From contig DHGP01000015.1 of the NCBI GenBank assembly GCA_002402825.1, positions 1 to 64,000 of the forward strand: a stretch of 64,000 nt of DNA, in the 5' to 3' direction. Below the pieces are notes generated by a model. The model did not search any database and was not told where the DNA came from. It worked only from the letters and a program-made list of their open reading frames with translations. Made by a program: the position numbers and the translations under genes. The stretch is from Firmicutes bacterium UBA4795 (GTDB taxonomy: Bacteria > Bacillota > Desulfotomaculia > Desulfotomaculales > Nap2-2B). Position 1 is the first letter of the stretch. Every line of letters starts with the position of its first letter. Shown here one piece after another: positions 6,768-14,010 of the stretch.

Positions 6768-9131
6768 TCACCTTTCTTCTGCCTTTATTCTTTCTCCTGA
6801 ATATAACGTATACCTTTGGCCGTAAATTTCTAACTCTACTCTTTTTCTTTTCTTGATTTTATCCGTAACAATAAAGGCTTCCGTTGCGAACTTTGAAATA
6901 TCAAACTCAATAAGCGCTTGCTTAAACCATAACCGAAAATTAAGCCTTTTCCAGTTGTCAGGCAGGACCGGCCTTACTTTAAGCATACCATCCTTAATTT
7001 TTATCCCGGCAAAACCATACCCTATAATTTGCCAAACCCCTCCCAGGGCTGCGGCGTGTATGCCAAGCTCTGTATTGCCGTATATATCGCTAAAATCGGT
7101 TTTCACAACCTGTTTGAAATATTTATCCGCCCTTTTTGTCTCACCCAGCTCAAGGGCAATTATAGCGTAGCTTGAAAGGCTTAAACTTGATTTATGCGTA
7201 GTCCTTAGGGCATAATAATTATAATTTATTTCTTTCACGCGGGTCGAAAACTCATCGGAAAACAGTTGCAAAAGTAAAATTACATCTGCCTGCTTGACTA
7301 GTTGGGTGTTTTTTACTTCTGCTAAATTAACCTCATCAGGCCAAACAGGCATATCGTTATTATCCCATTCCCTTATGGTAACATCTTTTTTTTGGAAGTA
7401 ACCTTCAAATTCTTCAATTAAACCATTAGCAGAAATAAGAAATACTATCTTATCTGCTATTTCCTTCCAGGCAGCAACTTCTTCGCGCTTTAACTCCATT
7501 TTTTTAGTTATAAACTTAAGCTTACGGGGGTGGTTATTTTGAAAGTGACTATAAAGCTCAACCGCATATTTTAAGGTCCACTTAGCCAGGGCGTTAGTAT
7601 AGGAATTATTGTTGACGCATTCCTGAAATTCATTTGGACCAATAATTTCTTTAATTTCGTATCTATCTTTTTTATAGTTGTAAGTTACCCGAGAGGCCCA
7701 AAACCTTGCGGTTTCAAAGATCATTTCTGCGCCATATTGAAGCATAAAATCTTTATCGGAAGTTGCCTGGTAGTAAAGAGAAACTCCATAAATTACGTCA
7801 CCGGCAATGTGATGCTCCCTTTTGGAATTGTATACCGGAATTACCGTGCCATCAAAGTTAACCCAGGTTTGTGGCGTTTCGTCCCGGCCGCTAGCTGCTG
7901 ATTCCCATGGCCATAAGGCCCCCTTGTAACCCTGGGCCTTTGCTCCTTTCTTGGCTTGTTTTAAGCGGCGGTACCTATATAAAAGAAGATTTTTGGCTGT
8001 TTCTGGTTGGGTAAAGATAAAGAAAGGAAGGATGAATACTTCTGTATCCCAGAAAACATGACCTTTATACCATTCCCCAGAGAGAGTTTTGGCGGCGATA
8101 CTTGCATCTATGTCCCTAGGAGAAGCAGCTATCAGCAAGTGGTACAGGTTAAAACGAAGTATTTTTTGCTGAGAATCCTCTCCTTCTATTTTAACATCAG
8201 AATATTGCCACCTTTTGTCCCAGGCTTTTACATGCGCTTTAAACAATCGGGTAATTCCTAATCTTTTTGCGGCTCTTACCCCGTTATGACACGCCTTTTT
8301 TAATCCTCGCCTTTGTTCCCGTGAGGTATATATTGAAATGTAAACCTCAAATTTATACCTCTTCCCCTTTTTGGCAATAAAAGAGCATTCTTCCCCAATA
8401 TATTCCTTATCCAGTTGATACTTCCATTTTATCCCTGTTCCTAGCCCTGCCCCCTTTACCTCGCCAACCGCGGCAAAGCCTAACAATATTCCGCTTTCAA
8501 TCGTTTTTGCTTCTAAATATATTACCCCATCTCTATCTCTATCTCTACATTTATATCTACCTTTAGCCCCGGATGCGGCAGCACAAGTAACCGCATAATG
8601 TTTTACGGGATTTCCTATGGCCTGCACCACGTTTTTGGTTGTTCCGTCAATAATATGTTTAAAAACTACCCGCACACTTCCATCCAGTGATCTGAAGGAA
8701 AAGGCCATCGCCCCTATATGCATATCTTTGAGGCTAAAAAAGCGCATAGATTCGTATTCGTATCTTTTGCCTGTATCCGGGTCTTTAAAAACAGTCTGCC
8801 GGAATAAAGCTGCTTTTTTTAGGTCTAAAATACGACGATGTTCAATAACTACCATATTATCCAGGGATAACTTTTTACCGCCCACATTTATATCTACACC
8901 AATAGGGTTTGGAGCATTAACCAGTTCAGAAGACTGTCCCTCTTTACGGTCATATATGCCCGCAATATAGGTACCAGCATAGTTTTGCTTACCCCCTTCT
9001 TCCAAAATACCTCTTGACCCAAGGTAACCATTTCCCAAAGTAAATAACGACTCTTGAAACCTGATTTTTTGCTCATTAATTTTGTCTTCAGATACGACCC
9101 ATTCCTTTTCTGATAATAGTTTTAAAAACAT
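6768..9131 (-). CDS. GH65-family disaccharide phosphorylase (maltose/trehalose/kojibiose type)
   Basis: GH65 enzymes phosphorolyse alpha-glucosides to beta-glucose 1-phosphate plus sugar. The 787-residue length is typical. Visible are NGYLGSRGILEEG near residue 35, KGHVFWDTEVFILPFF, LWPWESAASGRDETP, the general-acid region GPNEFQECVNNNSYTN, and the phosphate-binding THKSSLSLSSYAI near residue 650. Which disaccharide is used cannot be read; trehalose, maltose, kojibiose and nigerose phosphorylases share these motifs. A small in-frame repeat (three ATCTCT units, 8529-8546) encodes RDRDRD on a likely surface loop. RBS GAGGAG precedes ATG 9131. It is coupled to the HAD gene downstream. Confidence 0.9.
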   Translation of the reverse strand: MFLKLLSEKEWVVSEDKINEQKIRFQESLFTLGNGYLGSRGILEEGGKQNYAGTYIAGIYDRKEGQSSELVNAPNPIGVDINVGGKKLSLDNMVVIEHRRILDLKKAALFRQTVFKDPDTGKRYEYESMRFFSLKDMHIGAMAFSFRSLDGSVRVVFKHIIDGTTKNVVQAIGNPVKHYAVTCAAASGAKGRYKCRDRDRDGVIYLEAKTIESGILLGFAAVGEVKGAGLGTGIKWKYQLDKEYIGEECSFIAKKGKRYKFEVYISIYTSREQRRGLKKACHNGVRAAKRLGITRLFKAHVKAWDKRWQYSDVKIEGEDSQQKILRFNLYHLLIAASPRDIDASIAAKTLSGEWYKGHVFWDTEVFILPFFIFTQPETAKNLLLYRYRRLKQAKKGAKAQGYKGALWPWESAASGRDETPQTWVNFDGTVIPVYNSKREHHIAGDVIYGVSLYYQATSDKDFMLQYGAEMIFETARFWASRVTYNYKKDRYEIKEIIGPNEFQECVNNNSYTNALAKWTLKYAVELYSHFQNNHPRKLKFITKKMELKREEVAAWKEIADKIVFLISANGLIEEFEGYFQKKDVTIREWDNNDMPVWPDEVNLAEVKNTQLVKQADVILLLQLFSDEFSTRVKEINYNYYALRTTHKSSLSLSSYAIIALELGETKRADKYFKQVVKTDFSDIYGNTELGIHAAALGGVWQIIGYGFAGIKIKDGMLKVRPVLPDNWKRLNFRLWFKQALIEFDISKFATEAFIVTDKIKKRKRVELEIYGQRYTLYSGERIKAEER

Positions 9132-9219
9132 ACGCCACTCCTCAGAAATAGATTTTCATGCTTTATGGAGGGAACGAGCGCTCCCATGGGGAACTCCTTT
9201 GAAGCTATTTAAATACGTT

Positions 9220-9247
9220 GTAGAGGCGTTAAATTTAACGCCCCTGC
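9220..9247. repeat. 28-bp palindromic repeat, copy 1
   Basis: GTAGAGGCG...CGCCCCTGC, a two-mismatch version of the 28-bp palindrome found also at 18358, 18491, 18689 and 38150. Its right end abuts the stop codon of the glycosyltransferase gene. It could act as a transcript end hairpin, but no U-tract follows. Confidence 0.8.
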
Positions 9248-10296
9248 TAACTAACTAGCGCTTTCATATACAACCGTTCATAATTATCCACCATTGTCTT
9301 ATCGGTAAACATTTTTTCTACTCTTTCCCGGCATTTTTGGGGATCAATCATATCCACCTGTTTGGTGGCCTCGATAAATTCTTCCATGTTTTCCACCACA
9401 AAACCCGTAACTTTATGGGCTATAACTTCTGGCGCGGAGCCTCTTTTGAAGGTTATCACCGGTGTGCCGCACGCCATTGCTTCCACCATGGTAATTCCAA
9501 AGGGCTCCTCCCACTGGATGGGGTAAAGATAACCCTTGCCCCGGGAAAATAAGCGCATTTTTTCCTCACTCCAGTGCCCTAACTCCCCAATATACGTAAT
9601 ACTAGCGTTAAGGTATGGTTTTATAAACTGGTTAAAATAGCTTACCTCAGCTTTTTCATGAACCTTACCGGCCAAAATAAGCTTTTTTCCCAGTTTTTTT
9701 GCTACTTCACAGGCCAAGTGAGGCGCTTTTTCGGCGTTAAACCGGCCAATGTAAAAGAAGTAATCTTCTTTATCCTCAGAATATGGGTATTTATCAAATT
9801 TTATGCCGTTATAAACTGTGCCTAAATAGTTTAAACCAGGAAAACTAACTTGCTGGTAGTTACTTATGGTTACAAAATGCACTCTGGATTGATTTTCAAA
9901 AAGACGGTAAAACTTTTTATTTTCTTCATCAAAAGGACCGTGGAGGGTATGCACTACCGGAACACCGGTAAAAGTGGCGCAGCATAAACCTTCTTTCCAG
10001 GTATGGTCATGAATCAGGTCGTATTTATGCCGGGAAATTTCCAGGTATGAACCCAGGGTATGGGTTAGAGCTACGTTTAAAAAACTGGAAGGCGGTTTAT
10101 CCAAGCAGGATTTCATTTCTTCATCAAAAATTTTATATAAGCGCGCTTTTGTTACTGAGCTTGCTATACTATAAAGGGTAACTTCGTGTCCCTTTTGGAC
10201 GAGCCCATCTGCCAGCAAGCTAACAACGACTTCAATGCCGCCGTACCCATCCGGGGGTACTTTAAACCAGGGAGGGACAACCATGGCAATCTTCAT
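9247..10296 (-). CDS. Glycosyltransferase family 4
   Basis: A 349-residue GT-B glycosyltransferase. The N-terminal domain starts MKIAMVVPPWFKVPPDGYGG and the C-terminal domain carries YIGRFNAEKAPHLACEVA and the nucleotide-sugar-binding EPFGITMVEAMACGTPVI (E-X7-E motif), typical of GT4 retaining enzymes that use UDP-, GDP- or ADP-sugars. Donor and acceptor are not evident. It lies upstream of the GH65 phosphorylase and HAD genes on the same strand with a 115-bp gap, so a shared role in alpha-glucoside synthesis or turnover is inference. Confidence 0.87.
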   Translation of the reverse strand: MKIAMVVPPWFKVPPDGYGGIEVVVSLLADGLVQKGHEVTLYSIASSVTKARLYKIFDEEMKSCLDKPPSSFLNVALTHTLGSYLEISRHKYDLIHDHTWKEGLCCATFTGVPVVHTLHGPFDEENKKFYRLFENQSRVHFVTISNYQQVSFPGLNYLGTVYNGIKFDKYPYSEDKEDYFFYIGRFNAEKAPHLACEVAKKLGKKLILAGKVHEKAEVSYFNQFIKPYLNASITYIGELGHWSEEKMRLFSRGKGYLYPIQWEEPFGITMVEAMACGTPVITFKRGSAPEVIAHKVTGFVVENMEEFIEATKQVDMIDPQKCRERVEKMFTDKTMVDNYERLYMKALVS

Positions 10297-10410
10297 ATCC
10301 AGATATAAACCTCCTTTATTTTCCCGTTAATTAGTCATCGTAAATTTTCTAATAAAATCTATTCATTGTAATATTCATTCTAAGGGATAAGGGCGCTAAA
10401 ATTAATGCTC

Positions 10411-11385
10411 CTACTGATATATAATATTATCTATATTATTATTATTATTATTGTTATATAAAGAATAACTCCGAACTTGGTAAATGTCGTGCTTTATTTG
10501 GGTAATCAATTCTTCGGGAGAAGAAAATTTTTTTTCCTCCCTTAACCGTTTAAGAAAAATTACTTTTATCCAACGGTGATAAAGATTTCCGTAATAATCT
10601 AAGATGTGAGCTTCAAGATTAATTTTATTTTTTTGCGGGTGAAAGGTTGGCTTAACTCCAATATTAGCTACCCCCCAATAAGTACCTTCTTCCACCTTGA
10701 TTTTTACCGCATACACACCTCTGGCAGGAATAAGTAATTCTGTTTCGGGTTCCAGATTAGCCGTAGGAAAGCCTAATAAGTTACCCCGCTGTTCACCAGA
10801 TACTACCATTCCTTCAACAAAAGGATAGTAGCCCAAAAAGTCCCTTGCCTCGGTCACCTTACCTTGAAGTAATAAATTACGGATATAGGTACTGCTAACC
10901 ACCTGTCTGTTTACTATTACGGGAGAAATAACCTGAACGGTAAAACCATACATGCTCCCGCTTTCTTTTAACAGTTCCGCTGTTCCCTCTCCTTTATAAC
11001 CAAAAGTATAATTATACCCAATGAATATGGTATGTACGCCAAGTTCACGGTAAAGTATTTTTTTAACAAAGTCTAGGGCAGTAATTCTGGCAAATTCAGT
11101 ATTAAAAGGAATTTGAATGAACAAATTTACCCCTAAACGAGCAATCAGATTTCTTTTGGTTTCCTGGGTAAGCAAAAGCGGGTGGTAATCAGACGGATTT
11201 AAAACCACATCTGGATGAGGATAAAAAGTAAAAACGGCAGATGTTCCTTTTATCCTCTTTGCCTCTTTTACTAACTTCTCAATTAGCTTTTGATGACCAA
11301 GGTGGACACCATCAAAGTTGCCTAAGCCTACTACTAAATTATGATATTTTTCCTTAATTCCTTGCCAGGAATAATAAATTTGCAC
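10411..11385 (-). CDS. ribF: Bifunctional riboflavin kinase / FAD synthetase
   Basis: RibF phosphorylates riboflavin to FMN and adenylates FMN to FAD. Visible are the adenylyltransferase GNFDGVHLGHQKLI near residue 21, SSTYIRNLLLQGKV, and the kinase-domain motif GNLLGFPTANLEP followed by GVYAVKI. The 324-residue length is slightly long because the C-terminus carries a run of seven asparagines, encoded by an ATT-repeat microsatellite (10435-10455), followed by IDNIIYQ; this tail is not part of the family. It follows truB by 28 bases, the usual operon order. Confidence 0.95.
   Translation of the reverse strand: MQIYYSWQGIKEKYHNLVVGLGNFDGVHLGHQKLIEKLVKEAKRIKGTSAVFTFYPHPDVVLNPSDYHPLLLTQETKRNLIARLGVNLFIQIPFNTEFARITALDFVKKILYRELGVHTIFIGYNYTFGYKGEGTAELLKESGSMYGFTVQVISPVIVNRQVVSSTYIRNLLLQGKVTEARDFLGYYPFVEGMVVSGEQRGNLLGFPTANLEPETELLIPARGVYAVKIKVEEGTYWGVANIGVKPTFHPQKNKINLEAHILDYYGNLYHRWIKVIFLKRLREEKKFSSPEELITQIKHDIYQVRSYSLYNNNNNNNIDNIIYQ
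10435..10455. repeat. ATT trinucleotide microsatellite in the end of ribF
   Basis: Six ATT units plus GTT on the plus strand read as seven asparagine codons on the coding strand. Changes in repeat number would keep the reading frame. Confidence 0.85.
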
Positions 11386-11413
11386 TTATTTCACTCCCTA
11401 CGTAATTGACAAG

Positions 11414-12331
11414 CTAAACCAATACCCTTATTGGCCTAAACCAGTAACCTTCTACCTTAACCTCTACTCTGGCGATAGCCGCCAATCCATTTGGTCTTGT
11501 TAACCGGACAATTTGCCCTGGGGTTAAAGGGGTAGATAATTTTTTTACTTCATTTTCTCGTAATGTACGGCCTTCCCTTACTGCTTTAACGGTCTCCTCT
11601 TTTTTAAGTTCTACGGCCGGCAAATGGCTTAAAGCTTTATTCATAGGCATTAAAACATTATCTAAGCAGTTATTATTAACCAAAAAGAATAAATTTTCAA
11701 TAGTTAGGGCGTTGGACAACGTAAAAAGGCCGGCTCGCGTTCTTAAAAGAAAGCTCATGTACGCCCCACAACCCAGGCTGTCTCCCAGATCATTACAAAG
11801 GGTGCGGATGTACGTGCCTGCAGTACAAACAACGTCTAAAAGCAACCGGGGGTGCGCTGTTCGGAAGTCTTGGTCACGTACAATATTGAGTTGGTAAATG
11901 GTTACCTGTTTTGGTTGACGGGTTACTATTTCCCCTTTCCGGGCCAACAGATATAATTTTTTTCCTTGATAATGCCTTGCTGAAGTCATGGGTGGTACCT
12001 GAGTAATTTTTCCTCTAAAGTTAGCCAATGCTTTTTCTACCATTTCTAAAGTTAAATGCGAGGCATCACGTTCGGAAAGCACTTCTCCAAAACTATCATG
12101 GGTAGATGTCTTAACTCCAAAAGTGACCTCCGCCCGGTACTCTTTATCGTCTCTAAGAAAAGAAATAACCCGGGTGGCTTTACCTAAACATACAGGTAAA
12201 ACTCCGGCTGCCTCCGAGTCCAGTGTTCCGGTATGGCCAACTTTTGCTTCACCGGTAAGTCGCCGCAAAAAATTAACTACGTCGTGGGAAGTCATTCCCG
12301 GCGGTTTTAAGATGTTTAAGATGCCCTCCAA
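11414..12331 (-). CDS. truB: tRNA pseudouridine(55) synthase
   Basis: TruB makes pseudouridine 55 in the T loop of tRNAs. The protein has 305 residues. The N-terminus reads GILNILKPPGMTSHDVV and is followed by KVGHTGTLDSEAAGVLPV, which contains the catalytic aspartate (GTLD). RYQGKKLY-like and VVCTAGTYIRTLCNDLG motifs are also present. It sits between nrnA and ribF, the normal nusA-infB cluster order, but a 220-bp repeat-filled gap separates it from nrnA. Confidence 0.96.
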   Translation of the reverse strand: MEGILNILKPPGMTSHDVVNFLRRLTGEAKVGHTGTLDSEAAGVLPVCLGKATRVISFLRDDKEYRAEVTFGVKTSTHDSFGEVLSERDASHLTLEMVEKALANFRGKITQVPPMTSARHYQGKKLYLLARKGEIVTRQPKQVTIYQLNIVRDQDFRTAHPRLLLDVVCTAGTYIRTLCNDLGDSLGCGAYMSFLLRTRAGLFTLSNALTIENLFFLVNNNCLDNVLMPMNKALSHLPAVELKKEETVKAVREGRTLRENEVKKLSTPLTPGQIVRLTRPNGLAAIARVEVKVEGYWFRPIRVLV

Positions 12332-12415
12332 TATTTACCATGGTCTCCTTTTGTCAACTACATATTGAGAAGTGAGATGTGGGAAGTTGGAGATGAGATT
12401 TTAAGGTAGAAATTC

Positions 12416-12520
12416 GACAACCACAGGCTGGAAGCCTGTGCCACTAGTAGGGTAGGCATCCTGCCTGACAACCACAGGCTGGAAGCTTGTGCCACTAGTA
12501 GGGTAGGTAGGATGCCTGTC
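12416..12520. repeat. Two tandem 51-bp repeats with internal hairpins
   Basis: Two units (12416-12466 and 12467-12520) begin GACAACCACAGGCTGGAAGC and continue with TGTGCCACTAGTAGGGTAGG. CAGGCTGGAAGCCTG can fold as a hairpin, and GGCATCCTGCC is a second short palindrome. The pair is bracketed by purine-rich inverted repeats (about 12366-12400 and 12547-12577). It fills the nrnA-truB gap and could hinder or end transcription; it looks like a dispersed genome repeat. Confidence 0.8.
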
Positions 12521-12550
12521 CATAAGCTGAATTCCTTTTTATTCCCACTT

Positions 12551-13555
12551 CTAACCTCTCACCTCTCCCATCTCAGATACCGCTTGCAAAGCAGCGGTAA
12601 TAACTTGGGTTTTTATGGTTTCCAGGTCCCCTTTTAAGATGCAACCTGCCGCCCGATTGTGTCCTCCCCCCCCAAATTTGTTGGCCAGACTATTAACATC
12701 TACTAACTCCTTAGAACGAAAACCCACTTTAAAGCAATCTTTAGATATTTCCTGAAATAATAAAGCTACCTCAACATTATGTATCGACCGGCCGTAATTT
12801 ATCAAGCCGTCAACGTGTTCCTTCCCGGCTTTTTTATTCTTTAACATCTCAAGGGTAACAACCATCCACGACACCCGTCCACAAGGACTTACGCTTAAAG
12901 TCCCTAAAGCAGCTTCTAAAAGTCTAAGACTAGATAGAGGTTTTTGTTCGTATATTAACCGACTAATTTTGGCTGCCGGTACTCCGTACTCAATTAATTT
13001 GGCCGCACGGCGGTGGGTGTCCGCCCGTGTATTATCGTACTGAAAAGAACCTGTATCGGTAATAATGGCTACATAAAGACAAGTTGCAATCTCAGGAGTT
13101 AAAGGGAAACTAAGCAAACTTAATAAATCCTGAATTATTTCCCCTACGGCGGCGGCTTTAGGATCAATGTAGTTATAGTGGGCAAATTCATTTGGATTTA
13201 CGTGGTGGTCAATACTACAAGTTATTATAGGGCGCGTCAACAATTCACGCAAAGGTCCCAACCGGTCAGGTACAGAACAGTCTAAGATAATAAAATTATC
13301 GTATTCACCTTGTAAAGCTTTGCTCCCTTCTTGAAAGCGTTTAACTTCGGGCAGAAAGTTGTATACTTGGGGCACCGGATCAGGGATAGCTAAGGTTACC
13401 TCTTTACCCATTTTTTCTAAAGCTAAACCTAACGCTATTACCGACCCAAGACAATCACCATCAGGCATTACGTGCCCGCAAAGAATAATCCGTTTTCCTT
13501 GGAGCAGTAAATCACCTATATCGCGCAAATTATTCACTTTGATCGCTTTCTTCAT
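12551..13555 (-). CDS. nrnA: DHH/DHHA1 phosphoesterase, nanoRNase / pAp phosphatase
   Basis: NrnA degrades short oligoribonucleotides from the end and dephosphorylates pAp. The 334 residues hold the DHH-family metal-binding motifs GHVMPDGDCLGS, ILDCSVPDRLG and CSIDHHVNP, and the C-terminal DHHA1 motif FGGGGHNRAAGC. It overlaps rbfA by 26 bases, indicating coupling. The last residues (SEMGEVRG) are encoded by the purine-rich repeat that flanks the 51-bp tandem repeats, so the natural C-terminus has probably been replaced by repeat sequence. Confidence 0.93.
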   Translation of the reverse strand: MKKAIKVNNLRDIGDLLLQGKRIILCGHVMPDGDCLGSVIALGLALEKMGKEVTLAIPDPVPQVYNFLPEVKRFQEGSKALQGEYDNFIILDCSVPDRLGPLRELLTRPIITCSIDHHVNPNEFAHYNYIDPKAAAVGEIIQDLLSLLSFPLTPEIATCLYVAIITDTGSFQYDNTRADTHRRAAKLIEYGVPAAKISRLIYEQKPLSSLRLLEAALGTLSVSPCGRVSWMVVTLEMLKNKKAGKEHVDGLINYGRSIHNVEVALLFQEISKDCFKVGFRSKELVDVNSLANKFGGGGHNRAAGCILKGDLETIKTQVITAALQAVSEMGEVRG

Positions 13556-13889
13556 TTTTTACTTTTTCCATTAAGGATATAACCTTACTTCCTTGCGCAA
13601 TAGATTTATCCAGTTTAAACGTAACTTCCGGTGTATATCGTACCCGGATACGCCGGCCTATTTCACCGCGGATATAACCCTGGGCTTTTTGCAGTATTTC
13701 CATAGTTTTTTTTTGCTCCTGGTCTGAACCATAAATACTGGTAAAAATCTTGGCGTGTTGAAGATCTGTTGAAACCTCAACGTTAGTTATAGTAATAAAA
13801 CCAATCCTTGGATCTCTTAAGTCATTTTTCAAAATATCAAAAACCTCTTTTTTAATTGTTTCAGCCAATCGCTTTGGTCGATAAGGCAT
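13530..13889 (-). CDS. rbfA: 30S ribosome-binding factor A
   Basis: RbfA is a KH-like protein that helps 16S rRNA 5' end processing and late 30S assembly. It has 119 residues, normal for the family, with RPKRLAETIKKEVFDIL at the start, RDPRIGFITITNVEVS in the middle, and IRVRYTPEVTFKLDKS near the end. It lies between infB and nrnA as in most Firmicutes. The ylxQ L7Ae-like gene often found between rnpM and infB is absent here. Confidence 0.96.
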   Translation of the reverse strand: MPYRPKRLAETIKKEVFDILKNDLRDPRIGFITITNVEVSTDLQHAKIFTSIYGSDQEQKKTMEILQKAQGYIRGEIGRRIRVRYTPEVTFKLDKSIAQGSKVISLMEKVKNEESDQSE

Positions 13890-13913
13890 ATTTAACTACC
13901 TCCTGTTATTTGA

Positions 13914-13998
13914 GGGGTTAGTGGTTGGTGGTTGGGAAAAATGTTCTGATTCCTCCCTTAATATCCACCCACTAATTACTAATCACCAATTACTAACC
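13914..13998. repeat. Imperfect long inverted repeat between infB and rbfA
   Basis: GGGGTTAGTGGTTGGTGGTTGGG on the left is answered by CCCACTAATTACTAATCACC with AATTACTAACC on the right. The arms could form a long, mismatched hairpin in the infB-rbfA transcript. The ACTAATTACTAATCACC style resembles repeat DNA seen in many bacterial intergenic regions. No U-tract marks it as a standard terminator. Confidence 0.5.
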
Positions 13999-14010
13999 GC
14001 TCAACTTTGC

